DNA from: Variovorax sp. PAMC 28711
Lineage (GTDB): Bacteria; Pseudomonadota; Gammaproteobacteria; Burkholderiales; Burkholderiaceae_C
Direction of reading: 5' to 3'
DNA: 64,000 nt
Assembly: GCF_001577265.1 (NCBI RefSeq)
Contig: NZ_CP014517.1
Coordinates: 2,633,501 to 2,697,500 of the forward strand
Below, piece after piece: positions 42,643 through 51,793 of the stretch. Below the pieces are notes generated by a model, which worked only from the letters and a program-made list of their open reading frames with translations, was not told the origin of the DNA and did no database searches. How positions within the stretch are numbered: position 1 is the first letter of the stretch; each line of letters opens with the position of its first letter. A program made the position numbers and the translations under genes.

Positions 42643-43560
42643 TCATGCGATGACCGCGTGCGTTTCCCATCCCGCCCGCTCCAAATCAACCAACAGGGCC
42701 TGTTGCTGCGCTGCCGTGCGCGGCAGCAGCGGCGGGCAGGTGCGCGCCCAGGCCGGGTCGTCGTAGCGCAAGGCCAGCGCGGCTTTCACGCTCGACACCA
42801 ACGCCTCCCTCGCGAGGATGCCGCGCTGCGTCGCGGCCCGTGCGACCGCGCTGCGGCCGGCGGCGCTGCCTTGCTCACGCCAGGCGGTCTGCGCATCGGC
42901 CGCGGTGAGGTTGGTGGTGGCCGAGATGCAGCCGGCAAAGCCATCCTGGGTGGCGTCGGCCAGCGTGGCCTCCGAACTCGGAAACACGTCGAAGCCCGGA
43001 ACTGCCTTCACGACCGCACGTGAATATTCCAGGTCGCCCGAGCTGTCTTTGACGCCGACCAGCAGACCGGCGTGGCGCGCGGCCAGTGCCGCCACCGTTT
43101 CCACGGGCCAGGGAACGCCCGTGTTCTGTGGGATGTGATACAGATACAGCGCCAGCTTGCCGGGCCGCAGGCGCGCGACGAGCGCGTCCACATAGGCGAG
43201 CAGCGCTGCGCCGTCCAGGCCAGGGTAGAAGAAAGGCGGCAGCACCAGCGCGCCGGCAAAGCCCAGATCGGCTGCGGCCTGCGTCAGCACGACGCTGTCG
43301 TCCAGCGCGCACACGCCGGTGCCGACCATGAAGCGCTCGAGCGGCAGCCCGGCGTCCTTCACGCCCTGCATCACGGCCAGCCGCTGCCGCACGCTGAACG
43401 AGGTGGCTTCGCCGGTCGTGCCCAGCAGGTTGATCGCATCGCAGCCGCCCTCGAGCAGGCCCCGCAGGTGCGGCATCAGTCGTGCGATGTCCGGCGAAAA
43501 ATCGGGGTGGACGGGCGTGGCGGTGGCGGCGATGACGCCGCGCAGGCGAGGGGTGGTCAT
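42643..43560 (-). CDS. DapA-family lyase/aldolase (sugar-acid branch likely)
   Basis: 305 residues, TIM barrel class I aldolase. Landmarks: LLGTTGEATSF substrate loop, YLYHIPQNTGV with the catalytic Tyr, and the Schiff-base Lys in GVKDSSGD. True lysine-pathway DapA is usually elsewhere; here the gene ends a leftward unit with an IlvD/Edd dehydratase and a lactonase-like amidohydrolase, so it probably cleaves or dehydrates a 2-keto-3-deoxy sugar acid. It is 36 bases downstream of the amidohydrolase gene. Confidence 0.88.
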   Translation of the reverse strand: MTTPRLRGVIAATATPVHPDFSPDIARLMPHLRGLLEGGCDAINLLGTTGEATSFSVRQRLAVMQGVKDAGLPLERFMVGTGVCALDDSVVLTQAAADLGFAGALVLPPFFYPGLDGAALLAYVDALVARLRPGKLALYLYHIPQNTGVPWPVETVAALAARHAGLLVGVKDSSGDLEYSRAVVKAVPGFDVFPSSEATLADATQDGFAGCISATTNLTAADAQTAWREQGSAAGRSAVARAATQRGILAREALVSSVKAALALRYDDPAWARTCPPLLPRTAAQQQALLVDLERAGWETHAVIA

Positions 43561-43596
43561 GAATGGGTGTCCGAAAGTGATGGGTCAGCGGGGCGG

Positions 43597-44466
43597 TCAG
43601 AAGCCGTAGAGCGAAGCGGGGTTGTCGACCAGCACGCGCTGTCGCGTGGCCGGGTCGGGGATCCAGCGGTGCAGCAGGTCGACCAGGTCGCCGGCCTGCG
43701 GCGTGGTCGCGGGTTGCTCGGTGTGCGGCCAGTCGCTGCCCCACAGGAGGCGATCGGGCCGGGCGGCCAGCAGCGTTGCAATGCGCGATGCCAAGTCGTC
43801 GTGCGGTGCCGGCAACGTGCTGACGCGATAGGGCGCGCTGAGCTTGACCCACACCCGGCCGGTGTCGAGCGCGGCGAGCAGCGGCTGCAGGCTGTCGCTC
43901 GGCGGCACGCGGCCCAGGTGGTCAATGACCAGCGGGACCTCGATACGTTGCAGCAACGACTGAAGTGCACCGGCGTTCGCGGCATCGAGCACCAGCTGCA
44001 ATTGCAGATGCCACCCCCGCGCTTCGGCGCGCGCGCAAAGCCGGACCGCTGCATCCACGCTCAGTACCGCGGGGTTGACCAGGTTCAGTCGGATGCCGCG
44101 TACGCCGAGGGCATGCATGTCCGCGAGTTGCGCATCGCTGATGTCGGCTGCCGGTACCGCGATGCCGCGAAAGCAGGGCCCGCCTTCGCGCAGTGCATCC
44201 AGCAGCGCGCGGTTGTCCGTGCCGTACACGCTGGGCTGCACCAGTACCGCGCGTTCGATGCCGAGCGTGGCCATCACGCGGCGGTAGTCGGCGAGCAGGC
44301 TGACGTGGGGCGTGTAGCCGCGGCGCGCGTCCAGCGGGTAGTGCGCGGGCTGGCCGAACACATGCAGATGGGTATCGCAACTGTGCCGCGGCAGGCGCTG
44401 TTGCGGTGCTGACGGGGTCGTTGGCGGCGGGGCGCAGTCGGGTGTGGCCGGGGCCGCCATGTTCAT
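43597..44466 (-). CDS. Amidohydrolase, PDC/galactarolactone lactonase-like
   Basis: 289 residues of the amidohydrolase_2 family: CDTHLHVFG metal motif, a GIRLNLVNP strand, VIDHLGRVPP with a conserved His, and LLWGSDWPHTEQP with the catalytic Asp. This matches the LigI/D-galactarolactone isomerase-type subgroup that works on lactones. Its start overlaps the dehydratase stop (ATGA). Within the locus it is the natural candidate for opening or isomerising the sugar lactone made by the Gfo/Idh/MocA dehydrogenase. That assignment is inference. Confidence 0.87.
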   Translation of the reverse strand: MNMAAPATPDCAPPPTTPSAPQQRLPRHSCDTHLHVFGQPAHYPLDARRGYTPHVSLLADYRRVMATLGIERAVLVQPSVYGTDNRALLDALREGGPCFRGIAVPAADISDAQLADMHALGVRGIRLNLVNPAVLSVDAAVRLCARAEARGWHLQLQLVLDAANAGALQSLLQRIEVPLVIDHLGRVPPSDSLQPLLAALDTGRVWVKLSAPYRVSTLPAPHDDLASRIATLLAARPDRLLWGSDWPHTEQPATTPQAGDLVDLLHRWIPDPATRQRVLVDNPASLYGF

Positions 44467-46184
44467 TCGCGGGGGGCGCGGCCGGGCACGAGAAAGTCGA
44501 AGTCGCAGCCCTCGTCGGCCTGCAGCACGCTGCGGTGGAACAGCGCCGCATAGCCGCGGTCGGGCACGGCCGCTGCGCCGGCGGGCGGGGCCGAACCGGC
44601 AGCCTCGCGTCGGCGCGCCAGTTCCGCATCGTCGACCAAAAGATCGATGCGTCGCTTCAGCACATCCAGGGTGATGCGGTCGCCGTTCTGCACCAGGCCG
44701 AGCGGCCCGCCGGCGGCCGACTCCGGCGAGATGTGCAGCACGATGGTGCCGAAAGCGGTGCCGCTCATGCGCGCGTCGGAGATACGCACCATGTCCTTCA
44801 CGCCCTGCATCGCGAGCTTGCGCGGAATCGGCAGGTAGCCAGCTTCAGGCATGCCCGGTGCGCCGCGCGGTCCGGCGTTGCGCAGCACCAGCACATCGTC
44901 TGCCGTCACGTCCAGGTCGGGATGGTCGATGCGGTGGGTCAGGTCTTCGACCGATTCGAACACTACCGCACGGCCGGTGTGCTGCATCAGCGTCGGCGAC
45001 GCGGCCGACTGTTTGATGATCGCGCCGCGCGGTGCCAGGTTGCCTTGCAGCACGGCCATGCTGCCCATCGCCTTGATCGGCGCAGCGCGCGGGCGGATCA
45101 CCGTCTGGCCGGGCACGTCTTCGGCGGTGGCCATGTAGTCGCGCAGCGTGCCGCCCATCACCGTCGGGGTGTCGAGGTCGAGCAGGTCTTCCAGCTCCTG
45201 CAGCAGGCGCGGTACGCCACCGGCCCAGTGAAAGTGCTCCATGTAGTGATCGCCCGAGGGCTTGAGGTCGACCAGCACCGGCACGTCGCGGCCCAGTTGG
45301 TCGAAGTCGTCCAGATCGATCTTCACGCCGAGCCGGCCGGCCGCGGCGGTCAGGTGGATCAGTCCGTTGGTCGAGCCACCGATGGCCTGCATGACCACCA
45401 GCGCATTGCGGAACGCGGCCTTCGTCATCAGCGCGGAGGGCTTGGGTCCCCCGTTTTTTGCCATGGCGGCAGCGAACATGCCACTCGCCTCGGCCGAGCG
45501 CAGCCGGTCGGCATGGGTGGCGGGGATCGTGGCCGAGCGCGGCAGCGCCAGGCCCATGGTCTCGACGATGCAGGCCATGGTGCTGGCGGTTCCCATCACC
45601 ATGCAGGTGCCTGCCGTCGGTGCCAGCCGCTCGTTGATGAACTCGATCTGCTGCGCATCGATGCGCCCGCCCCGGTGTTCGCCCCAAAGGCGTCGGCAGT
45701 CGGTGCAGGCACCCAGCTGCTCACCTTTGTAGTGGCCCACGAGCATCGGACCGACCGGAACAATGATGGTGGGCACGTCTGCCGAAGCCGCCGCCATCAT
45801 TTGCGCGGGAATCGTCTTGTCGCAGCCGCCGATGAGCACCACCGCGTCCATCGGCTGAGCGCGCACCATTTCCTCGGTGTCCATGGCCATCAGGTTGCGC
45901 AGGAACATGCTGGTCGGATGCGCGAAGGATTCGTGGATGGAGATGGTCGGGAACTCCATCGGCAGGGCCCCGGACAGCATCACGCCACGCTTGATCGCCT
46001 CCACCAGCTTGGGAACGTTGCCGTGGCACGCGTTGTAGTCGCTGAACGTGTTGGCGATGCCCACGATCGGGCGTGACAACGCATCGTCCGACAAGCCCAT
46101 CGCCTTGATGAAAGCCTTGCGCAGGAAAAGCGAAAAATCCGGGTCGCCGTAGGAGGTCAATCCTTTGCGCATGCCTTGGGTCAT
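44463..46184 (-). CDS. IlvD/Edd-family sugar-acid dehydratase
   Basis: 573 residues. Iron-sulfur cysteines appear in NACHGN, GGCDKTIPAQ and GACTDCRRLWGEHRGG; the last pattern and the length fit the L-arabinonate/D-xylonate dehydratase branch rather than branched-chain IlvD. Product would be a 2-keto-3-deoxy sugar acid, which the downstream DapA-family enzyme could take. It is the first gene of the leftward unit, with a good promoter (-35 at 46261-46266, -10 at 46238-46243). Confidence 0.9.
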   Translation of the reverse strand: MTQGMRKGLTSYGDPDFSLFLRKAFIKAMGLSDDALSRPIVGIANTFSDYNACHGNVPKLVEAIKRGVMLSGALPMEFPTISIHESFAHPTSMFLRNLMAMDTEEMVRAQPMDAVVLIGGCDKTIPAQMMAAASADVPTIIVPVGPMLVGHYKGEQLGACTDCRRLWGEHRGGRIDAQQIEFINERLAPTAGTCMVMGTASTMACIVETMGLALPRSATIPATHADRLRSAEASGMFAAAMAKNGGPKPSALMTKAAFRNALVVMQAIGGSTNGLIHLTAAAGRLGVKIDLDDFDQLGRDVPVLVDLKPSGDHYMEHFHWAGGVPRLLQELEDLLDLDTPTVMGGTLRDYMATAEDVPGQTVIRPRAAPIKAMGSMAVLQGNLAPRGAIIKQSAASPTLMQHTGRAVVFESVEDLTHRIDHPDLDVTADDVLVLRNAGPRGAPGMPEAGYLPIPRKLAMQGVKDMVRISDARMSGTAFGTIVLHISPESAAGGPLGLVQNGDRITLDVLKRRIDLLVDDAELARRREAAGSAPPAGAAAVPDRGYAALFHRSVLQADEGCDFDFLVPGRAPRE

Positions 46185-46237
46185 GGGAGGTCCTGTGAAC
46201 GAGTCTGCGGTCCGGAATGGAGCGCTGCGATCGGCAA

Positions 46238-46266
46238 AGTATCAATAATCGGAAGAACATCGTCAA
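46238..46266 (-). promoter_or_regulatory. Promoter of the dehydratase unit with repeated half-sites
   Basis: On the minus strand: TTGACG (46261-46266), 17-base spacer, GATACT (46238-46243). Copies of TCAATAAT (plus strand 46242-46249 and 46263-46270), 21 bases apart, overlap the -10 and -35. This arrangement suits repression by a dimeric regulator. Confidence 0.55.
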
Positions 46267-46327
46267 TAATTAAAGCGGGCAATTTCGCTTTTTCAGGGGA
46301 AAACCCTCAAACACCGTCGCCTCAACA

Positions 46328-46342
46328 GTCAATAATATTGAC
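46328..46342. promoter_or_regulatory. Palindromic operator before the ABC transporter operon
   Basis: GTCAATAATATTGAC is a perfect palindrome (7-bp arms, one central base) containing a third GTCAATAAT and a TTGACA-type -35 (46338-46343) facing the binding-protein gene 73 bases downstream. The likely regulator is the GntR protein at the end of that operon. Confidence 0.5.
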
Positions 46343-46414
46343 AATGTGCCGCGCATGGAAGCCTTTCTTGTCGGCGCGACCGGTTCGAACCGGACCCCAC
46401 TACAGGAGATACAC

Positions 46415-47743
46415 ATGACGGTTTTCCCTCGCGCCATGGCCTCGTCAGGCTTGCGTACCGCCCGCCGGGCCGCCGGGGCGATCGCCTTGGCCGGCACCGC
46501 GTTGGCATGGGTCGGCACGCCCGCCATCGCGCAACAGCAAACGCTCACGATGTGGAGCCACTGGCCCGACGAGGCCTCCAAACGCGGCTTCATCGAAGAG
46601 CGCGTCAAGCAGTTCGAAGCGGCCACGCCACAGTGCAAGGTCAATCTGCAGTTCGTGCAGAAGGCCGACCTCTACACCTCGGTCAAAACCTCGGTGCGCA
46701 CGGGCCAGGCGCCCGACATCTTCTGGCTCGAGCCGGACGAGATCGCCTTTGCGAAGAGCGGTTATCTCGAGCCGCTCGACAACTACATCAACCTGGCCAA
46801 CCTGGAAGACTGGGCCCGCCGCTCCTGGACCTGGAATGGCAAGGTGTACGCCGTGCCGCAAGAGGCCTATTCCGTCGAGCTCTACTACAACCGCGATCTC
46901 ATGAAAAAGATCGGCGTGACGCCGCCGGCCAGCATGCAGATGACGCAGGCGCAGTTCACCGACATGGTCAAGCGCTCGGCTGCCGCCGGCATCACGCCGA
47001 CTGCCACCGGCGTGGGCGACCGCCCGTATCCCGGTGCCTATTTCCTGCAGGAAGTGCTGCTGCGCAAGCTGGGCACCGACGACTACGAGAAGCTCCTGAC
47101 CGGCAAGCTGAGCTTCCAGGACCCGCGCGTGACGGAGGCGATGACCTGGGTCAAGCAACTGGTCGATGCCGGCATGTTTCCCAAGAGCATGGCCACCATG
47201 AAGCTGGGCGAGTCGCACTATTACTTCCACACCAACCCGGGCGCGCTGATGTTCCCGATCGCCAGCTGGTACACCGGCCGCGCGTTCGTGGCGCCCGAGA
47301 AGGGCGGCCAGCCCAAGGACTTCGCGCTCGGCCTCATGAAGTACCCCGCGATGGACGGCAGCAAGTGCCCCGAGTGCAAGACGCTCGCGGTCGGCGGCAG
47401 CTACGTCATGTATTCGCGCAGCAAGAACAAGGAGTGCGCGGGCAAGATGCTCTCGTCGCTGGCCACCGTGGAGAACGGCAACAAGTGGATGGAGGGCGTC
47501 CTGTTGCAGACCGGCGTCAAGACCGATCCGTCGCGCATCACCAGCATCTATGCCCCTTATTTCAAGGAACTGCAGGAGCGCAGTGCGGGCTCCAAGTACT
47601 TCATCGGCACGCCGCTGCACTACATGAGCGGCAAGTGCGGCGACACCTTTGCGCAAGTGCTCAACCGGGCGTTCCCCGGCGGCCTGATGAGCGTGAGCGA
47701 AGCGGCGACCCAGATGGATGCGGCCTGCAAGGCCGCGACCTGA
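46415..47743 (+). CDS. Sugar ABC transporter, substrate-binding protein
   Basis: 442 residues, signal peptide ending AIAQQQ. The type 1 carbohydrate-binding protein pattern is clear: TLTMWSHWPDEASKRGFIEERVKQF, TGQAPDIFWLEPDEIAFAKSG, AVPQEAYSVELYYNRDLMKKIG and YVMYSRSKNKECAGKM. AGGAGA lies six bases before the ATG; an upstream ATG in frame is less likely. First gene of a six-gene operon: binding protein, two permeases, ATPase, dehydrogenase and GntR regulator. Confidence 0.93.
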   Translation: MTVFPRAMASSGLRTARRAAGAIALAGTALAWVGTPAIAQQQTLTMWSHWPDEASKRGFIEERVKQFEAATPQCKVNLQFVQKADLYTSVKTSVRTGQAPDIFWLEPDEIAFAKSGYLEPLDNYINLANLEDWARRSWTWNGKVYAVPQEAYSVELYYNRDLMKKIGVTPPASMQMTQAQFTDMVKRSAAAGITPTATGVGDRPYPGAYFLQEVLLRKLGTDDYEKLLTGKLSFQDPRVTEAMTWVKQLVDAGMFPKSMATMKLGESHYYFHTNPGALMFPIASWYTGRAFVAPEKGGQPKDFALGLMKYPAMDGSKCPECKTLAVGGSYVMYSRSKNKECAGKMLSSLATVENGNKWMEGVLLQTGVKTDPSRITSIYAPYFKELQERSAGSKYFIGTPLHYMSGKCGDTFAQVLNRAFPGGLMSVSEAATQMDAACKAAT

Positions 47744-47771
47744 AGCGGCAGCGCAGCAGGGAGTGGCCGAC

Positions 47772-48737
47772 GTGAGCGATCCTTCTTCTTCAGGCGTCGT
47801 GGCGTCGATGCGCCGCACGCTGGCCACCTGGTTCGCCGCGCCCGAGGCCGACTCGCGGCGCGCGTCGCTGCCCACGGTGATGCTGTTCCTGGCGCCGGCG
47901 TTGATCGTCTACGCGGCACTGACGGCCTACCCGGTGCTGCGCACTTTCTACAACAGCTTCTTCAACGTCGCCGACCTCGCGTCGTCGGAGTTCGTCGGCT
48001 GGGCGCACTACGCCGAGGTGTTCAAGGACAAGACCTTCTGGGCGGCGGTGCGCAACACCGCCATCTGGTCGGTCATCGGCCCGATCCTGGACGTGGTGGT
48101 CGGTTTGCTCCTGGCGCTCTGCCTCTACGCGGGCGTGCCCTTCTCGCGCTTCCTGCGGGTGGCCTGGTTCACGCCGGTGCTGTTGTCGTATGTGGTGGTC
48201 GGGATCATGTGGGTGTGGATCTACAACTACGACTGGGGCGTGGTCAACGGCATGTTGCGCGCCATGGGGCTGGAAAGCTGGGCCCAAGCCTGGTTGGGTG
48301 ACCCGCGCTTTGCGCTCGGCTCGCTGATCGTCACGCATGCCTGGAAGTGGGCGGGCTTCAACATGGTGGTGTGCCTGGCGGCCTTGCACTCGCTGCCTTC
48401 GGAAGTGCTCGAAGCCGCGGAACTCGACAACTGCGGCTGGTGGCACAAGCTCACCGACATCATCGTGCCGATGCTGTGGCCCACGCTGCTCAACCTCTAC
48501 ATCCTGGCCTTCATCGGCAAGATGAAAGTGTTCGACCTGGTCTGGATCATGACCGAGGGCGGGCCCGTGTGGTCGACCGAAACGGTCTCGACCTATGTCT
48601 ACAAGCGCGCCTTCAACTGGAACACCTTCGACCTCGGCTATCCCTCGGCCATCGCGGTCGTGTGGTTCTTCGTGGTGGTCGGCTTCGTCGTGTTCTTCAA
48701 CGTGTTGTTCCGTCGCCGCGAGCGCATGGAGTACTGA
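47772..48737 (+). CDS. Sugar ABC transporter permease (MalF/UgpA type)
   Basis: 321 residues, six transmembrane helices. The EAA loop reads EAAELDNCGWWHKLTDIIVPMLWP, as expected for binding-protein-dependent permeases. The start is taken as GTG at 47772 because AGGGAG ends eight bases upstream; another GTG nine bases earlier would sit too close to it. Pairs with the next permease. Confidence 0.92.
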   Translation: MSDPSSSGVVASMRRTLATWFAAPEADSRRASLPTVMLFLAPALIVYAALTAYPVLRTFYNSFFNVADLASSEFVGWAHYAEVFKDKTFWAAVRNTAIWSVIGPILDVVVGLLLALCLYAGVPFSRFLRVAWFTPVLLSYVVVGIMWVWIYNYDWGVVNGMLRAMGLESWAQAWLGDPRFALGSLIVTHAWKWAGFNMVVCLAALHSLPSEVLEAAELDNCGWWHKLTDIIVPMLWPTLLNLYILAFIGKMKVFDLVWIMTEGGPVWSTETVSTYVYKRAFNWNTFDLGYPSAIAVVWFFVVVGFVVFFNVLFRRRERMEY

Positions 48738-48742
48738 GCCCC

Positions 48743-49627
48743 ATGACCGCATCCACTGCACACGCGCCCGCACTGGTCGCGCACCGCGACTCGATCGCCA
48801 CCACGCTCTCGCGCATGCTGCGCAACGGCGGCCTCATGGCCGGCGTGGTGCTCTACACGCTGTATTCGGCGCTGCCCTTTCTCTGGATCGGGACGATGTC
48901 GGTGCGCACCACATCGGAGATCAGCGCCAACCACTTCGCCTGGCCTGAAACCTTCCACTGGGACAAGTTCCGCGTTGCGTGGGTGGACTCCAACTTTGCG
49001 CAGTATTTCTGGAACAGCACCTTGATCGTGGTGTCGGCGGTGGCCATCGTCACGCTGCTCGGCGCGGCCGCGGCACATTGCCTGGCGCGCTACAACTTTC
49101 GCGGCAACCGGCTGGTCTATTTCATCCTGTTCAGCTCGATTGTCTTTCCGCCGCAGATCATCCTGATCTCGCTGTTCCAGGTGCTGGTGGAGTACGACCT
49201 CTACAACTCGCGCCTCGGACTGATGATCGTGTACGTGAGCCTTCAGTTGCCGTTGACGGTGTACCTGCTCGAAGGCTTTTTCGCGCGCATCCCGCAGGAC
49301 CTGTTCGACGCGGCCAAGATGGACGGCTACTCCGACTTCGAGATCTTCTGGCGCATCGTGCTCCCGGTGGGCATGCCCGCCATCGCGACCACCATCATCC
49401 TGAACTTCATCCAGCTGTGGAACGAGTTCCTGTTCGCCGTGGTGTTGCTGAGCGACCCGAGCTCGCGCACGCTGCCCATCGGCATCCGTGCCTACATGGG
49501 CGACTACTTCCAGGACATCGGGATGATCGCCACGGGGATGATGATCGCGGTCATTCCGGTGGTGGTGCTCTACGCCTTCTTCTCCGAGAAGCTCATCCAG
49601 GGCATGACGGCCGGCGCCGTCAAGTAA
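48743..49627 (+). CDS. Sugar ABC transporter permease (MalG/UgpE type)
   Basis: 294 residues, six helices with an EAA loop (DAAKMDGYSDFEIFWRIVLPVGMP) and the C-terminal EKLIQGMTAGAVK typical of the MalG side. It starts five bases after the previous stop. Confidence 0.93.
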   Translation: MTASTAHAPALVAHRDSIATTLSRMLRNGGLMAGVVLYTLYSALPFLWIGTMSVRTTSEISANHFAWPETFHWDKFRVAWVDSNFAQYFWNSTLIVVSAVAIVTLLGAAAAHCLARYNFRGNRLVYFILFSSIVFPPQIILISLFQVLVEYDLYNSRLGLMIVYVSLQLPLTVYLLEGFFARIPQDLFDAAKMDGYSDFEIFWRIVLPVGMPAIATTIILNFIQLWNEFLFAVVLLSDPSSRTLPIGIRAYMGDYFQDIGMIATGMMIAVIPVVVLYAFFSEKLIQGMTAGAVK

Positions 49628-49673
49628 GCGCCGCGCCTGACCTCTCCCACCCATTCATCGACCGGAACACACC

Positions 49674-50792
49674 GTGGCAGCTGTCCATCTTCAGAACATT
49701 TTCAAGCGCTACAAGGGAACCACGCAGCCCGCCGTCGACGACGTCTCGCTGTCCGTGCTGGACGGCGAATTCATGGTGCTGCTCGGCCCGTCGGGCTGCG
49801 GCAAGTCGACCACGCTGCGGATGATCGCGGGGCTGGAGTCGATCAGCGACGGTTCGCTGGCCATCGACACCCGCAAGGTCAACGAGGTGCCCGCGAAGGA
49901 CCGCGACATCGCGATGGTGTTCCAGTCGTATGCGCTCTATCCGCACATGACGGTGGCCGACAACCTTTCCTTCGGCCTGCGCCGCCGCAAGGTCGACAAC
50001 CAGCAAATCGCCGCGCGCGTGAAGTCGGCGGCCGACATCCTGGGCCTGAACGAGTTGCTGGCGCGCAAGCCGGCGGCGCTGTCGGGCGGACAGCGCCAGC
50101 GCGTGGCGCTGGGCCGCGCGATCGTGCGGGAGCCCAAGGTGTTCCTTTTCGACGAGCCGCTGTCGAACCTCGACGCGGCCTTGCGGGTGAACACGCGCAA
50201 CGAACTGGTGCGGCTGCACCACCGGCTCGGTGCCACCATGATCTACGTGACTCACGACCAGGTCGAGGCCATGACGATGGGCCAGCGCATCTGCGTCATG
50301 AACAAGGGCAAGGTCGCGCAGGTCGGCAAACCGCTCGATGTGTACCGCGCACCGGCCGATGCGTTCGTCGCCCGCTTTCTTGGCAACCCGCCGATGAACA
50401 TCCTCAAGGCCTGCATCGCTCAGCGTGATGGCCGGCGCGTTGCCGCGCTGGGCGGCACCGAGTTGCCGCTGGTGCGCTGGGCCGATGCTGCCCTGCCACC
50501 GGCCGGTGATCTGTTGGTCGGCATCCGGCCCGAAGAGCTGCAATTGCACGAAGCACGCGACGACAGCGCCACCCTGCGCGGCGTGGTCTCGGCCATCGAA
50601 CCGCTGGGCGCCGAGACCCTGCTCATGGTGTCGCTCGACGATGGTGCGGGCGACGTGATGGCGCGGCTGCACCGCGATGTCAGCGGCCGCATCGGCGACC
50701 GCGTGGGCCTGAGCGTGCCGAACGAGGCGCTCTACCTGTTCGACGCGCTCACCGAAAAGGCGATCCCCGCGGCCGACGTGCGCAAGCCATGA
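49674..50792 (+). CDS. Sugar ABC transporter ATPase (UgpC/MalK type)
   Basis: 372 residues with a GTG start. Walker A GPSGCGKSTT, Q-loop FQSYALYPHMTV, signature LSGGQRQRVALGRA, Walker B VFLFDEPLSNLDA and switch His VTHDQVEAM are all intact. A C-terminal TOBE/OB region (residues 240-360) follows, as in MalK/UgpC. The next gene begins inside its stop codon (ATGA). Confidence 0.95.
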   Translation: MAAVHLQNIFKRYKGTTQPAVDDVSLSVLDGEFMVLLGPSGCGKSTTLRMIAGLESISDGSLAIDTRKVNEVPAKDRDIAMVFQSYALYPHMTVADNLSFGLRRRKVDNQQIAARVKSAADILGLNELLARKPAALSGGQRQRVALGRAIVREPKVFLFDEPLSNLDAALRVNTRNELVRLHHRLGATMIYVTHDQVEAMTMGQRICVMNKGKVAQVGKPLDVYRAPADAFVARFLGNPPMNILKACIAQRDGRRVAALGGTELPLVRWADAALPPAGDLLVGIRPEELQLHEARDDSATLRGVVSAIEPLGAETLLMVSLDDGAGDVMARLHRDVSGRIGDRVGLSVPNEALYLFDALTEKAIPAADVRKP

Positions 50793-51793
50793 CGACGCCG
50801 TTGCGCATCGGTCTGGTCGGTGCGGGCTGGGTCACCGCGCACCACCTTGCGGGTTGGCGCGCGTTGGAAGCGCGGGCCACTGTGGTGGCGATTGCAGACC
50901 CGAACCGTGATCACGCCCAGGCGCGCGCCCGCGAGCACGGCATCGGCCAGGTGTTCGAGAGTGCAGAAGCCATGTTCGATGCGATGCGGCTGGATGCGGT
51001 GGACGTCGCAGCCCCACGCGAATTCCACGCCGCCATCGTGCGCGAGGCGGCACGCCGCGGCCTGGCGGTGTTGTGCCAGAAGCCGTTGGCGCCCACGCTG
51101 GCAGAAGCCCGCGCGCTGGCCGACGAGGTGGCGCCGCAATGTCGCCTCATGGTTCACGAGAACTGGCGCTTTCGTCCGTACTACCGCGACCTCGCGGCGT
51201 GGCTGGGCGAGGGCCGTATCGGCGATGTGGTGCAGGCCAGCATGACGCTGCTGACCTCCGGTTTGCTGCCGGACGCCACGGGCCGATTGCCCGCGCTGGA
51301 GCGCCAACCCTTTATTGCCAGCCTCGACCGCGCGCTGGTGATGGAGATCCTCATCCACCACATCGACACGTTGCGCTACCTGCTGGGCGAGCTGACGCTG
51401 GTGCATGCGCGGCTCGGCCATGCGAGCCCGGCGATGCGCGGCGAAGACCGCGCGTTCTTGTCGTTCGAGACCGCATCGCAGGCACCGGTCGCGCTGCTCG
51501 CCAACCTGTCGGTGCATGGCCGCCCCGCGGCCCAGGCAGACCGCCTGACGCTGGTCGGCACCACCGGCACCATCGAGCTCGAGGGCGACACGCTGCGCTG
51601 CTTCGGCGCGCGGCCTGCCGAGCTACGATATGACATGCCCGCCTGCTACTTGGCGTCCTATGCCGCGACGATTTCGCATTTTGTCGATTGCGTGCAGAGC
51701 GGACGCGGTTTCGAGACGGAGCCCGCCGACAACCTGCGCACGCTGGCGCTCGTGGAGGCTGCTTACCAACGTGGGGGGATTGAAAAGAATTGA
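50789..51793 (+). CDS. Gfo/Idh/MocA-family oxidoreductase
   Basis: 334 residues: NAD(P)-binding turn GLVGAGWVTAHHL, then LAVLCQKPLAPT, where the usual EKP motif reads QKP (the catalytic Lys is kept), and EILIHHIDTLRYLLGE with the active-site His-Asp pair. Members oxidise sugars, inositols or sugar acids. Co-expressed with a sugar importer and a dehydratase, it likely makes the first oxidation. Overlaps both neighbours (ATGA at the front, TTGA at the back). Confidence 0.9.
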   Translation: MTTPLRIGLVGAGWVTAHHLAGWRALEARATVVAIADPNRDHAQARAREHGIGQVFESAEAMFDAMRLDAVDVAAPREFHAAIVREAARRGLAVLCQKPLAPTLAEARALADEVAPQCRLMVHENWRFRPYYRDLAAWLGEGRIGDVVQASMTLLTSGLLPDATGRLPALERQPFIASLDRALVMEILIHHIDTLRYLLGELTLVHARLGHASPAMRGEDRAFLSFETASQAPVALLANLSVHGRPAAQADRLTLVGTTGTIELEGDTLRCFGARPAELRYDMPACYLASYAATISHFVDCVQSGRGFETEPADNLRTLALVEAAYQRGGIEKN

